A stretch of 64,000 nucleotides of DNA from positions 1-64,000 of the forward strand of contig JAFEBB010000022.1 of the NCBI GenBank assembly GCA_018266075.1, read 5' to 3'. Position numbers and translations under genes: made by a program. Within the stretch, counting starts at the first letter, position 1; the number at the start of each line of letters is the position of its first letter. The notes beneath the pieces were generated by a model. It ran no database searches and was not told the DNA's origin. It worked only from the letters and a program-made list of their open reading frames with translations. The DNA is from Deltaproteobacteria bacterium. Its GTDB lineage: Bacteria > Myxococcota > Myxococcia > Myxococcales > SZAS-1. Below, piece by piece: positions 15,988 to 25,140 of the stretch.

Positions 15988-17301
15988 TCACCGTTCGAGC
16001 TCGACCACCACCATTTCCCTGCGCGGCGCCTCGATCGACAGGAGCGCGCCCTCGTCTTCGAGGGTCCAGCGCGACGCGGCACCCTCGACGCGCACCCGCG
16101 CGCGCCCGCCCGCCCAGCGCTGGGGGATCACGATCTCCGTCGTGGCGTCGCCCGCGGCGCGATAGCGGAGGCGCCAGGGGCCGCCGTCGCCGCTCTCCCA
16201 ACCGACCGGCTCGCCCGCCAGCGCGCGCGGGTAGGGGCGCACCAGCGCACCTGTCCACGGGCGATCGCCCCCGTCCGGCGTGACGATCGACGCGTCTTCC
16301 TCGTTCCAGTCGACGTCGGTCGGGTTGTAGTGCCAGACGGCCCAGCTCGCGAACGCGCGATCGAGCAGGCAGCACGCGTCCTCGATCATGCGGCCTCCGC
16401 CCTTTGCGCCATTGAGCACGCCGAACTCCCCCACGAGCAGCGGCATGTCCAGCCGGCGTGCGGTGCCTTCGAGGCGACGCAGGCTGAGCGGGAACAGCGA
16501 CGCCGCCCGCAGGTATCGGCCGGCGAGGATGGCGGGGGCATCATAGAGGTGGGGCGCGAAGACCACGTTTCGCGCAGCCAAGCGCGGCAACCTGACCGGT
16601 GCGCCGAACGCGGCGAACGGCGACGGCTCGATGAAGAGGAGCCTCGTCGGATCCAGCTCGTCGCGGGCGCGGACGCACGCCTCGTAGTAGGCCGGCAGCG
16701 CCCGCCGCTCGAGGTCTCCCCCGAGGAACGCAGCGAGGTCGCCCATCGGTTCGTTGAAGACGTCGTAGCCCAACACGGCCGAGCTTCCGGTCATGGCCCG
16801 CATCACCCGTCGCATGCAGGCGAGCATCGAGCTGCGCAGGCCATCGGCGTCCCGCCAGAAGCGCTCGAAGGCGCGCCCCACCGAGGGTCGGGTCAAGTAT
16901 CGGAAGAACCACGAGCGGCCGGGCGAGGAGGGCCGCTGCGTGGGGAGCGCCCAGCCCGGCGCGCCATCGCCGCCCAGCGCTCGCGAGAAGAGGTCCTGGT
17001 GAAAATCGATGATGACGTGCAAGCCCCGCTCGCCAGCGGCCTTCGCCAGGGCCTGAATCTTGGCGAGGTAGGCGTCGTCGTAGGTGCCTCGCTCGGGCTC
17101 GAGCGCCTCCCAGATCACCAGCAGACGCACCACGTTCCAACCCCAGCGGGCCAGCGGATCGAACGCCGCGGGGGCATCGAAGGGCAGAAAGGGAGGGAGC
17201 TTGCTGCGGCCCGAGACGTTGGCGCCGCGGAAGAGGCGCACCCGACCGAGCTCGTCGCGAATCCATCGACCATCGCAGGTGAATCGGGGCAGCGTCTTCA
17301 T
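15988..17301 (-). CDS. Glycoside hydrolase family 5 protein (endoglycoceramidase-like)
   Basis: 437 residues. The ATG at 17301 is chosen because it overlaps the stop of the upstream TPR frame (ATGA); an ATG at 17328 would add nine residues. The (beta/alpha)8 barrel shows FRGANVSG at strand 1, WNVVRLLVIWEAL and VIIDFHQDLF. The acid/base Glu is in DVFNEP (E184) and the nucleophile Glu in LLVGEFGV (E292). A C-terminal beta-sandwich of about 90 residues follows, as in endoglycoceramidase/GH5_27-29 relatives. No signal peptide is evident, so a cytoplasmic location or a mis-set start must be considered. Confidence 0.88.
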   Translation of the reverse strand: MKTLPRFTCDGRWIRDELGRVRLFRGANVSGRSKLPPFLPFDAPAAFDPLARWGWNVVRLLVIWEALEPERGTYDDAYLAKIQALAKAAGERGLHVIIDFHQDLFSRALGGDGAPGWALPTQRPSSPGRSWFFRYLTRPSVGRAFERFWRDADGLRSSMLACMRRVMRAMTGSSAVLGYDVFNEPMGDLAAFLGGDLERRALPAYYEACVRARDELDPTRLLFIEPSPFAAFGAPVRLPRLAARNVVFAPHLYDAPAILAGRYLRAASLFPLSLRRLEGTARRLDMPLLVGEFGVLNGAKGGGRMIEDACCLLDRAFASWAVWHYNPTDVDWNEEDASIVTPDGGDRPWTGALVRPYPRALAGEPVGWESGDGGPWRLRYRAAGDATTEIVIPQRWAGGRARVRVEGAASRWTLEDEGALLSIEAPRREMVVVELER

Positions 17302-18065
17302 GCGAGGACACGATATCGAAACGGGCATTGCTCGCTGCGAAGCGCTCGAGGTTGAGCGGGTTGCGCCAGGTCACCGGGGCGGATGGGCCCGGAGCCAGGC
17401 GTCGATGCCAGCCATCTCCGGAGGTCGCTCCGCACCGCAACCAGCCGAGCCCGAGCGGACAGCGCCAGCGCTCGCGCTCGCTCCGGCTCGACCGCGGCGT
17501 CGGTGAGCACCTGGGTGAGCTCGAACTCGGTGGTCGCCGTCTCCCACCACAAGTCGGAGCGTCGTCCGAGGTACCCGAGGGCCTTCTCCAGGTCGTGCTG
17601 GGCCTCCGGGAGCTGGCGGCGATGCGCCGCATCCCGGCCCAGCCCCCGCTAGAGGTCGCCCATCTCGTTGGGCTCGGGGTTCTCCTGGCTCTCGTAGATG
17701 CCTCGGGCCACCTCCAGGTCGGCGTGCGCCTCCTCGAAGCGGCCCAGTCGCGCGAAGGCCTGCGCCCGGCCGACCAGCGCCCAGGCGCGATAGCCATTCG
17801 AGTCGGCATCGCCCATCGCCGAGAAGGTCTGCACGCCGTGGTTCGCCTCCCGGAGTGCGTCGTTCGCGTCGCCACAGCGGGCGTCCACCTCCGCGAGGTT
17901 GGTCTCCTCGACCACCGTGGTGGCATGGTCTGCGCCGGGAGAGCCGACGACTCTTGCACAGCGACGAGTCGAAGGTTGCGGTCCGTGTTCGCGTGCACGA
18001 CTGGCCCTGAGGTCGGCGACGCGCTCGCGAGCGCGATTGCAAGCTTCGAGTTCATCATCCAACAT
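17298..18065 (-). pseudogene. TPR-containing C-terminal region interrupted by an in-frame TAG
   Basis: A single frame runs from 18065 to 17298 with one amber stop at 17649-17651. Before it lie TPR-like helices (NLAEVDARCGDANDALREAN, ALVGRAQAFARLGRFEEAHA). After it the same frame continues with AQHDLEKALGYLGRRSDLWW, ARALALSARARLVAVRSDLR and a WLAS end. That closing pattern is common at the C-terminus of myxobacterial Ser/Thr kinase-TPR proteins. The N-terminal 60 residues are not convincing, so the kinase part is probably lost. The final stop overlaps the GH5 start. Confidence 0.6.
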
Positions 18066-18107
18066 TCATCGCCGCGGCAGTCGCCCCCCGGGACTTGGAG
18101 CTTCGCG

Positions 18108-18518
18108 ATGATGACGGTGGAGATGAAGGTCGGCCGCTTCATCGAGATCCGCGGGCGCGGCGTGGTCACCCAGGAGGAGATGCAAGCCTTCCGGAGCCGG
18201 CTCTTCGCGCTGATGGTGAAGGCGGGGCGTCCCATCGTGGCCGCGGTGGACATGCGCGGGCTGGCGCCGTTCGACGACACCGTGCGCGGCATGTTCGTGG
18301 GCCTGATGCGCGGCGACAACCCGCACGTGGAGCGCAGCGCGCACCTCGCCGAGGCCGGGAGCGCCTACCACCAGCAGGCGGTGGAGATGATCACCCTGGC
18401 CGGGAACCCCTCGCGCAAGCTCTTCTCCGAGGTCCCCGAGCTGGAGCACTGGCTCGGCGAGCGCATGGACGACGCCGAGCGCGCGCAGATGAAGGCGTTC
18501 CTGGCCGAGCCGGGTTAG
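18108..18518 (+). CDS. Hypothetical protein, possible SpoIIAA/STAS-like fold
   Basis: 136 residues from an ATG at 18108, with GGAG seven bases upstream. The arrangement of strands and helices (FIEIRGRGVVTQEEMQAFRS, PIVAAVDMRGLAPFDD, a helix with HLAEAGSAYHQQAVEMI, and a C-terminal acidic-basic helix) resembles SpoIIAA-like/STAS domains that bind small ligands or partner proteins. No catalytic motif is present. It is divergent from the broken TPR gene. Confidence 0.7.
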   Translation: MMTVEMKVGRFIEIRGRGVVTQEEMQAFRSRLFALMVKAGRPIVAAVDMRGLAPFDDTVRGMFVGLMRGDNPHVERSAHLAEAGSAYHQQAVEMITLAGNPSRKLFSEVPELEHWLGERMDDAERAQMKAFLAEPG

Positions 18519-18559
18519 GGATCTTGAACGGCTTCTCCTCTCAGCCATCCAGGCCACAC

Positions 18560-18910
18560 ATGAAAAAGGATCCCGAGATCGACCGCTACCTCGCGAACGT
18601 GCTCCCCGATCGCCGCTCGGCGCTGCAGGAGCTTCGAAAGCGAATCCACAGCATCGTCCCTGGCCTCGCCGAGTGCATCAGCTACAAGATGCCCGCCTTT
18701 CGCTTCGAAGGGCAGGTCATCGCGGGCTTCGCGGCGACGTCCAAAGGCTGCTCGTATTTCCCCTTCAGCGGCTCCACGCTGCGGACGCTCCGCAAGGACC
18801 TGGCGACGTACAGCCAGACCAAGAGCGCCCTGCACTTCACGCCCGAGAAGCGCTTGCCTGCGACGCTCGTGCGGAAGCTGCTCCGGGCGCGAATCGCCGA
18901 GCTGAAGTGA
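18560..18910 (+). CDS. DUF1801 (YdhG-like) protein
   Basis: 116 residues from an ATG at 18560. The core ECISYKMPAFRFEGQVIAGF with CSYFPFSGSTL and the closing LHFTPEKRLPATLVRKLLRA match the DUF1801 family related to the Bacillus Fra frataxin-like iron chaperone. It starts 42 bp after the previous gene and may be cotranscribed with it. Two further DUF1801-type genes occur at 42504 and 46585. Confidence 0.85.
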   Translation: MKKDPEIDRYLANVLPDRRSALQELRKRIHSIVPGLAECISYKMPAFRFEGQVIAGFAATSKGCSYFPFSGSTLRTLRKDLATYSQTKSALHFTPEKRLPATLVRKLLRARIAELK

Positions 18911-18998
18911 GGCGCACCGCCCGCGACGTCGACCGTGCGAGTACCATCCGTGCCCGCGCGTCTGAGCCGATTCCTCCAGCGGGGCCTGCTGCACCTGC

Positions 18999-20522
18999 AT
19001 GACCACCCACTACGACGACCTGGTGATTGGGACGGGAATGGGCGGCCTCACCGTCGGCGCGATGCTGGCGAAGTCGGGCCGCCGCGTGCTGCTCCTCGAG
19101 GCCCACGACACCGCCGGTGGCTACGCGCACACCTTCCAGATGAAGGACTACCGCTTCTGCGCGCAGGTCCACTACATCTTCAACTGCGGCGAGGGCGAGA
19201 CCATCCACCGCTTCTTGTCGCGGCTGGGTGTGGCCGAGCAGGTGCCGTTCGTGCGGCTCGATCCCGAGGGCTTCGACCACGTGGTCGTGGGCGGGGAGCG
19301 CTTTCGCATTCCGAATGGGCTCGCCAAGTTTCGCGAGCGGTTGATGCGCCAGTTTCCCGAGGCGCACGAGCCGTTGCGACGATACTTCGAGGTCATTGCC
19401 GCCATCGCCGACGGGCTCGATCGCCTCGACGCCGTTCCGCCCCTGCTCTCGCCCGCCGCGCTGCTGGCCGCGTGGCGATACCGACACGTCATCCGCCACC
19501 TGCGCTGGACGCTGGAGGATCTGTACGACGACGTCCAGATGCCGCCCAAGCTCCGGGCCATCCTCGCGGGCCAGTGCGGCGACTATCTCCTGCCGCCGCG
19601 CGACGTCTCCCTGCTCCTGCACGTGGCGCTGGTGAGCGGCTACGACCGGGGCGCGTACTATCCCAAGCGCCATTACTTTCATTTTATCGAAACCATCGTC
19701 GAAGCCATTCGCGCGCAGCCTGGGTGTGCGGTGCTGCTCGAGCACGAGGTGGAGCGGATTCACGTCGAGCGCGGGCAGGTGGTGGGCGTGACCGCGAAGA
19801 ACGGCGCGCGCTTCACCGCGGACCGCTACATCTCGAACGTGGACCCCAAGCGGACCGCGCGGCTGGCCGGCGAGCAGAGCTTCACGGGCCAGGACGCGGA
19901 GCGGCTCGACTACGACTACTCGAGCGGCACCATCACGTTGTACCTGGGCATCCGCGGGCTGGATCTGCGCGAGCACGGCTTCGGCTCGCACAACGTCTGG
20001 CACTACCCGCACGCAGACCTGAACCGGATCTACGACGACCAGCTCCTGCGCAACGACCTGCGCGATCCGTGGCTCTTCCTCTCCACGCCGACGCTGCACT
20101 CCGAGGAGCCGGGGCTCTGCCCGCCGGGGGATCAGATCCTGGAGGTCGCGACCTCCTGCGACGAGGCGCACTTCGCGCAGCTGCGGCGCAGGGATCGGCG
20201 CGCGTACAACTTCGAGAAGAAGCGGCTCCGGGACCACCTCCTCGACGTCCTCGAGAGGCACTACCTGCCCGGGCTGCGCAGGCACCTGGTGAAGCAGGTG
20301 ATGGGCACGCCGGCTACCAACGAGCGCTTCTGCTGGGCGCCGCTTGGCAACTCGTACGGCGCGGCGCTCACCCCGCGGCACGTGGGCCTGGCGCGCAAGC
20401 CCTACCGCTCCTCGCTGAAGAACCTCTGGCTGGTGAATGCGACCGCCGGGTTTCCCAGCGTCGCCGGGACGGTGAGCGCGGGGCTGACGCTCTATCGCGA
20501 GCTCTCCGGCGACGCGGTGTAG
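18999..20522 (+). CDS. FAD-dependent oxidoreductase of the carotenoid isomerase/retinol saturase family
   Basis: 507 residues. The N-terminal Rossmann motif VIGTGMGGLTVGAMLAKSG followed by LLLEAH binds FAD. The segment HTFQMKDYRFCAQVHYIFNC and the C-terminal FAD motif NLWLVNATAGFPSVAGTV are typical of CrtI/RetSat enzymes, which desaturate, saturate or isomerise polyenes. The exact substrate is unknown; no other carotenoid gene is adjacent. It converges on a methyltransferase gene 28 bp away. Confidence 0.88.
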   Translation: MTTHYDDLVIGTGMGGLTVGAMLAKSGRRVLLLEAHDTAGGYAHTFQMKDYRFCAQVHYIFNCGEGETIHRFLSRLGVAEQVPFVRLDPEGFDHVVVGGERFRIPNGLAKFRERLMRQFPEAHEPLRRYFEVIAAIADGLDRLDAVPPLLSPAALLAAWRYRHVIRHLRWTLEDLYDDVQMPPKLRAILAGQCGDYLLPPRDVSLLLHVALVSGYDRGAYYPKRHYFHFIETIVEAIRAQPGCAVLLEHEVERIHVERGQVVGVTAKNGARFTADRYISNVDPKRTARLAGEQSFTGQDAERLDYDYSSGTITLYLGIRGLDLREHGFGSHNVWHYPHADLNRIYDDQLLRNDLRDPWLFLSTPTLHSEEPGLCPPGDQILEVATSCDEAHFAQLRRRDRRAYNFEKKRLRDHLLDVLERHYLPGLRRHLVKQVMGTPATNERFCWAPLGNSYGAALTPRHVGLARKPYRSSLKNLWLVNATAGFPSVAGTVSAGLTLYRELSGDAV

Positions 20523-20550
20523 CGGCGAGCGGCGCCGGACGACGACGGCC

Positions 20551-21156
20551 TCACCACAGCCCGGGGATGAGCCTCGCCCGGCCGGCAGCGTAGGCCTCGT
20601 AGCGGGTGGCGAGTGCCTCGCGGAGGAACCGCTCCTCCACCTGGATGCGATACGCATAGGCGATGGCGTCGGTGATGAGCACGACCGCGAGGGTGAGGAC
20701 GTTTCTGCAGGCGAGCGCGAACGCCACGAAGAACAGGATCTGCGCCAGGTAGCCCGGGTGGCGCACCACCCGGTACGGCCCGCGTGCGACGACCTCCTGC
20801 CCGGGACTGGCCTGCAGGGTGAGGGTGAAGAGCGACCCCAGGGTGAACATGGCCCAGAGTTGAAACGCGAAGGCCACGAGCATCGCGCCCACCGCCGCCC
20901 AGGCGAAGCCCTCGCTCAGGGGGAGTGCGCCCATTCCCGCCCAGGGGAAGAGCGCGCCGGAGAGCATGGCCGCGGTGTGCGCGAGCCCGAGGAGCATCCC
21001 GCTCCTCTTCTCCCGCGCCGGCGCGGGCGCGCCGCCGGCGAGGCGCTTGCTCACCACCCCGATGACACCGGTGAGGACGAAGAGAAGGCAGAAGGCGGCG
21101 AGGAGCGGACTCATGTCGATGGCCTGGGGATCCGGGTTCGAGAGGATCGTCCACAT
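20551..21156 (-). CDS. Isoprenylcysteine carboxyl methyltransferase (ICMT)-family membrane protein
   Basis: 201 residues from an ATG at 21156; an ATG at 21114 is possible. Five hydrophobic segments are present, with the family SAM-binding motif VARGPYRVVRHPGYLAQIL in the third quarter and a C-terminal VEERFLREALATRYEAYAAG. Bacterial members methylate small hydrophobic or quinone-like substrates in the membrane. Convergent with the RetSat-like gene. Confidence 0.85.
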   Translation of the reverse strand: MWTILSNPDPQAIDMSPLLAAFCLLFVLTGVIGVVSKRLAGGAPAPAREKRSGMLLGLAHTAAMLSGALFPWAGMGALPLSEGFAWAAVGAMLVAFAFQLWAMFTLGSLFTLTLQASPGQEVVARGPYRVVRHPGYLAQILFFVAFALACRNVLTLAVVLITDAIAYAYRIQVEERFLREALATRYEAYAAGRARLIPGLW

Positions 21157-21410
21157 CGACGGTAGCGCAGGGCGGGCGCTTCGTGGAGCCGCGCCAAGGT
21201 GCCTGGACCCGCGCGTCGCCCATCCAGGCGGATTGCCACCGCATCCTGGCGTCCCGACGCCGAAAACCCAGCGTGCCGCGAATCCGTTTGCGCATAATCC
21301 AGCTGTGCCGGGTTTCAACCCGAGCAGGTGCGCCCCAACGGTCGGTGACGGCCGCTCGGGCGCTGCGGGTGTAGGTCCCCATCACTGCTCTCCTGGGGCG
21401 TGAGGTCATC

Positions 21411-23498
21411 ATGCGCAATTCGATCATCGCCGCGGCCACCGTGCTCTGGCTCGCCGCCTGCGGCAGCAACACGCCAGCGGGTTCGGGTGGGGGCACGACC
21501 GCGGGCTCGTCCTCGGGCTCGCCCACCGCCGGGAGCGCCTCGAGCGCCACCAGCGCAGCCGGCTCCAGCGGCGGCACGATCACCGGAGCCTCCGGCAGCA
21601 ACGCGAGCACGTCGACGTCCACCGGATCTTCCGCGTCGAGCGGTGGCACGGACTCCACGGGCAGCTCCGCCTCGAGCCTCAGCAGTGGATCGACGGGGGC
21701 GACCACGGGCGCGACGAGCGGCTCATCCAGCGTCGCCTCGAGCTCTGCGGGCGCGAGCTCCGGCGGAAGCAGCGGCAGCGCGACCACCGGCGCGAGCGCG
21801 TCGGACAGCGGGAGCTCCGGCAGCAGCGCGACCAGCAGCGCGACGGGCAGCGCCACCACGGCTGGGAGCGACAGCAGCGGCGGGACCACGGTCGGCACCA
21901 GCGCGGGCAGCGGCAGCGACACGTCGAGCACGAGCGCGGGCAGCGTCACGTCGAGCACGAGCGCAGGCAGCGGCAGCGACTCGGCTGGCACGAGCGGGGG
22001 AAGCGGCAGCGACTCTTCGGGCACGAGCGCGGGCAACGGCGGGACCACGGTCGGCACCAGCGCGGGCAACGGCGGGACCACTGCGGGCACCAGCGGCAGC
22101 AGCGGGACGGGCCACTGCTCGGATGGCATCCAGGACGTCGACGAGAGCGACCGCGACTGTGGCGGCCCCACGTGTCCGGCCTGCGGCGCGGGCAGCGCCT
22201 GCGTGGCCCCGTCCGACTGCAGCTCCGAGGTGTGCACCGCGAACGTGTGCGTCGCGCCCTCCTGCTCCGACGGGATCCAGAACGGCGACGAGACCGATCG
22301 CGACTGTGGCGGCGCCACCTGCGCGCCCTGTGCCGCGGGCGCGGGTTGCCTTCAGGGCCGCGACTGCGACTCCCAGGTCTGCGACCAGGGCCTCTGCGCG
22401 AGCCCCTCCTGCGGCGACGGCGTGAAGAACGGCGACGAGACGGATCGCGACTGCGGCGGCGGAACCTGTCCTGCCTGCGCGGTGGGGGCCGGCTGCGTGG
22501 GCAATGGCGACTGCGCCACCGGGCTGTGCCTCTCCGGCACCTGCGCCACCCCGAGCTGCACCGACGGTCAGCAGGACGGCACGGAGACGGATCGCGACTG
22601 CGGCGGCGGGTCGTGCCCCGGATGCGCGGACGGCCAGGCGTGTCAGGTGGGGACGGACTGCGCCTCGGGCAGCTGCGTCGGCAACCTCTGCGCGGTGCCG
22701 TCCTGCAGCGACGGCGTGAAGAACCAGGACGAGACCGACATCGACTGCGGGGGCTCCACCTGCCTGCCCTGCAACGACGGTCGAGCCTGCCTGATCGATG
22801 CCGACTGCTTGAACCTCTGCGACGCCTCGGTGTGCCGCTCGGCGGTGAGCTGCGCGGAGCTCCTCAGCCGCAAGCCGGCGACCCCCGATGGCGCCTACAC
22901 CCTCCAGCCCGCAGGCGTGCCCAGCCGGTTCGGCGCGTACTGCGACATGACCCGGAACGGGGGCGGCTGGACGCTCCTGCTCAAGGCCACGGGCGACGAC
23001 ACCCTGGCCTATGGGGCGTCGTACTGGACCGACGCGAACCTGCTCAACGACACCGACCTCACCCTGGCCAACGGGAACGCCAAGTACGCCGCGTTCCTCG
23101 ACCTGCCCCTCACCACGCTGCGGGGTGAGCTCGACGGGACGCTCTTCAGCATGAACGTCACGGGCCTGCCCACCGCGCAGCAGGTCTTCGCGGGCGCCGG
23201 CCAGGTGGTGAACGGGGCGCCTCCGGTGGCGGAGGGCACGGGCAACTGGGTCTACCAGGCGAACTGCCAGCACTTCGGCATCAACAATGCGCCGGTGAAG
23301 TACAACCAGGTGCGCTTCGGCTATGTGGCCAACCAGGAGAACGACTGCAACACCTGCGACACCAGCATCGGCCTGGGCAACACCACGACCACCAACAAGC
23401 CAAACTCCAACCGGGGCGCCGGCTACGAGTGTCTCTCCACGGGCTGCAACCCCGGCCAGGTGAACGCCGCAGGCCAGGGCCGGCTCTGGGGCCGCTGA
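21411..23498 (+). CDS. Giant linker lipoprotein with Cys-rich repeats and fibrinogen-like C-terminal domain
   Basis: 695 residues. Lipobox ATVLWLAAC gives Cys17. Residues 20-230 are a Ser/Thr/Gly/Ala linker. Then come five tandem units of about 46 residues of the type SDGIQNGDETDRDCGGATC with further paired Cys (from about 235 to 465), a module widespread in myxobacterial surface proteins. The C-terminal 220 residues contain DGAYTLQPAGVPSRFGAYCD and RNGGGWTLLLKATGDD, matching the start of fibrinogen-like or collagen-binding globular domains. The protein is anchored in the outer membrane with a ligand-binding head, so adhesion or recognition is the likely role. Confidence 0.85.
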   Translation: MRNSIIAAATVLWLAACGSNTPAGSGGGTTAGSSSGSPTAGSASSATSAAGSSGGTITGASGSNASTSTSTGSSASSGGTDSTGSSASSLSSGSTGATTGATSGSSSVASSSAGASSGGSSGSATTGASASDSGSSGSSATSSATGSATTAGSDSSGGTTVGTSAGSGSDTSSTSAGSVTSSTSAGSGSDSAGTSGGSGSDSSGTSAGNGGTTVGTSAGNGGTTAGTSGSSGTGHCSDGIQDVDESDRDCGGPTCPACGAGSACVAPSDCSSEVCTANVCVAPSCSDGIQNGDETDRDCGGATCAPCAAGAGCLQGRDCDSQVCDQGLCASPSCGDGVKNGDETDRDCGGGTCPACAVGAGCVGNGDCATGLCLSGTCATPSCTDGQQDGTETDRDCGGGSCPGCADGQACQVGTDCASGSCVGNLCAVPSCSDGVKNQDETDIDCGGSTCLPCNDGRACLIDADCLNLCDASVCRSAVSCAELLSRKPATPDGAYTLQPAGVPSRFGAYCDMTRNGGGWTLLLKATGDDTLAYGASYWTDANLLNDTDLTLANGNAKYAAFLDLPLTTLRGELDGTLFSMNVTGLPTAQQVFAGAGQVVNGAPPVAEGTGNWVYQANCQHFGINNAPVKYNQVRFGYVANQENDCNTCDTSIGLGNTTTTNKPNSNRGAGYECLSTGCNPGQVNAAGQGRLWGR

Positions 23499-23565
23499 CC
23501 CGGCCGCGGTGAGCACGGGTCGCACCGTCGACTCGAGAGAGCCGATGGTGGATGGACCCGCTGCG

Positions 23566-23625
23566 CTCCCTTCCCCGCGGGAGACGGGCTGCGAAGCGTC
23601 CCCTTGGGGAGAAGGCCGGGGATGG
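23566..23625 (-). repeat. Dispersed repeat family A, copy A3 (inverted)
   Basis: The reverse complement reads CCATCCCCGGCCTTCTCCCC, AAGGGGACGCTTCGCAGCCC, GTCTCCCGCGGGGAAGGGAG, nearly identical to A8 at 30588-30650. It lies between convergent genes (ends at 23498 and 23650). Confidence 0.7.
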
Positions 23626-23649
23626 CGTCTGTCGCCGCGCCGCGCCTGC

Positions 23650-25140
23650 CTAGTGGTGGTGGTAGAGCAGCCACACCTCGGACCCGGTGTCGCTGGCCAC
23701 GATGTCATCCTGCGCGTCGCCATCCAGATCGACGACGTGGAGGCTGGCGGCGTTCACCACGCCGCTCGAGGGGATGGTGACCACGCCGCCATCGACGAAG
23801 GTGGGCTGGTTTGCTCCGTCGTTCACCCAGAGCTGCACCTGCGCCCCGCCCGACGTCAGCTCGAGCGCGGCCACGTCGAGGTAGCCGCTGAGGAAGATGC
23901 CGTGGGCGATGGCCAGCGAGGGGGTGTCGCCCTGCTCGGCGTCGGTGCCGCAGTTGGGCGAGTTGTTGCCGCTGCCAATGAAGAGGTGAAAGCTCGCGCC
24001 GCCGCCGTCGGGGAAGTTCTGGTCCGCCGCGCTGGCCATGTCCTGGGTGCCGTCGCCGGTCAGGTCCGCCACGAAGATGTTGCCGTCGAGGCTGTCCAGG
24101 CCGCCGCAGGGGGCGTTGCTCCCGATGTTGAAGCCCGCATCGGCGGACTGCACCACCACCCGGAGCTGCGCGCCGTCGAGCCACACCAGGTCGCTCAGCC
24201 CGTCGCCGTCGAGGTCGCCGCTCGCGGCGCTGAGGATCGGCGCCGAGACCTGGTGCCAGAAGTTCGCTTCCACGAAGGCGTTGCCCCCGTCGGCGAGGGC
24301 GCCGTCGACCCAGTGGGCGACCGCGGTGCCGTTCTGGCAGGCGAGCACCAGGTCGTTGCCCAGAGGCTCGACGTCGTCGCAGGGGCCCAGCCCCGGGAGG
24401 AGGTCCGAGCGGAGCGCGCCCAGGCCCGTCGCGGTCCAGGGCGCCGAAGCGACCTGCACCGACACCATCTGCACCGAGACCGCGATGGTGGGGAGCCCGT
24501 CGGTGAAGGTCCGCTGCGCACCGGTGACCGGGCCCGACGTCGAGAGGAAGCCGCCGTCGACGAAGCCGCCATCTCCGGTGTTGAGCAGCAGCTCCACGCC
24601 GTAGCGCGGGGTGGCGAGCCCGCGGTCGAGGCCGAGCAGGAGGTCCGGCCCGCGCACGCCATCGACGTCGGCCGCGTTGCTGCAGGTCACCAGCTCGCCG
24701 GTTGCCATGGGCAGCCGCTGCACGTCGAAGATTCCCGACACGCCCGTGGTGCCGCCGTTCGTGGTGGTGCCGGTGGTGGTCGAGCCGGAGCTCGAGCCGC
24801 TGCTGCTGGCGCTGGAGCCGGTCGAGCCGGAGCTCGAGCTGCTGCCGGTGCTGCTGGTGCCGGTGGACGCGCTCGACGAGCTGGAGCTGCTCCCGCTGCT
24901 GGTGGACCCGCTGGACGAGCCCGAGCTGCTGCTCGCGCTCGCGGAGCTGGTGGAGCCGCTGCTTGCGCCGGCGCTCGACGCGCCCTCGGTGGTGGTGGTC
25001 GTGGTCGAGCCGGTGGTGGTCGAGCCGGTGCTGGCGGCGCCCGAGCTGGATCCGCTGTCCGCGAACTTCTTCTCGCCGTTGAAGAGGAGCTCACAGCCAG
25101 AGAGCGAGAGCAGCGCGGCGGCGACGAGGAGGGGGCGCAT
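23650..25140 (-). CDS. FG-GAP repeat lipoprotein with Ser-rich linker
   Basis: 496 residues. The lipobox LLSLSGC gives Cys16. Residues 30-145 are a Ser/Thr/Gly linker. The C-terminal 350 residues form an FG-GAP-like propeller with calcium loops such as DLDGDGLSDLVWLD, DLTGDGTQDMASA and DLDGDAQDDIVASD. Its ATG overlaps the upstream stop (TGATG), so it is coupled to the secreted protein gene at 25140-25928. It is the second gene of a module that recurs at 34805-38073. Confidence 0.85.
   Translation of the reverse strand: MRPLLVAAALLSLSGCELLFNGEKKFADSGSSSGAASTGSTTTGSTTTTTTEGASSAGASSGSTSSASASSSSGSSSGSTSSGSSSSSSSASTGTSSTGSSSSSGSTGSSASSSGSSSGSTTTGTTTNGGTTGVSGIFDVQRLPMATGELVTCSNAADVDGVRGPDLLLGLDRGLATPRYGVELLLNTGDGGFVDGGFLSTSGPVTGAQRTFTDGLPTIAVSVQMVSVQVASAPWTATGLGALRSDLLPGLGPCDDVEPLGNDLVLACQNGTAVAHWVDGALADGGNAFVEANFWHQVSAPILSAASGDLDGDGLSDLVWLDGAQLRVVVQSADAGFNIGSNAPCGGLDSLDGNIFVADLTGDGTQDMASAADQNFPDGGGASFHLFIGSGNNSPNCGTDAEQGDTPSLAIAHGIFLSGYLDVAALELTSGGAQVQLWVNDGANQPTFVDGGVVTIPSSGVVNAASLHVVDLDGDAQDDIVASDTGSEVWLLYHHH

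Noticed and set aside
15718-17355. A 545-codon plus-strand frame over the GH5 gene.
   Set aside because: No domain and strongly Arg/Gly/His-rich; the minus strand shows both GH5 catalytic Glu motifs.
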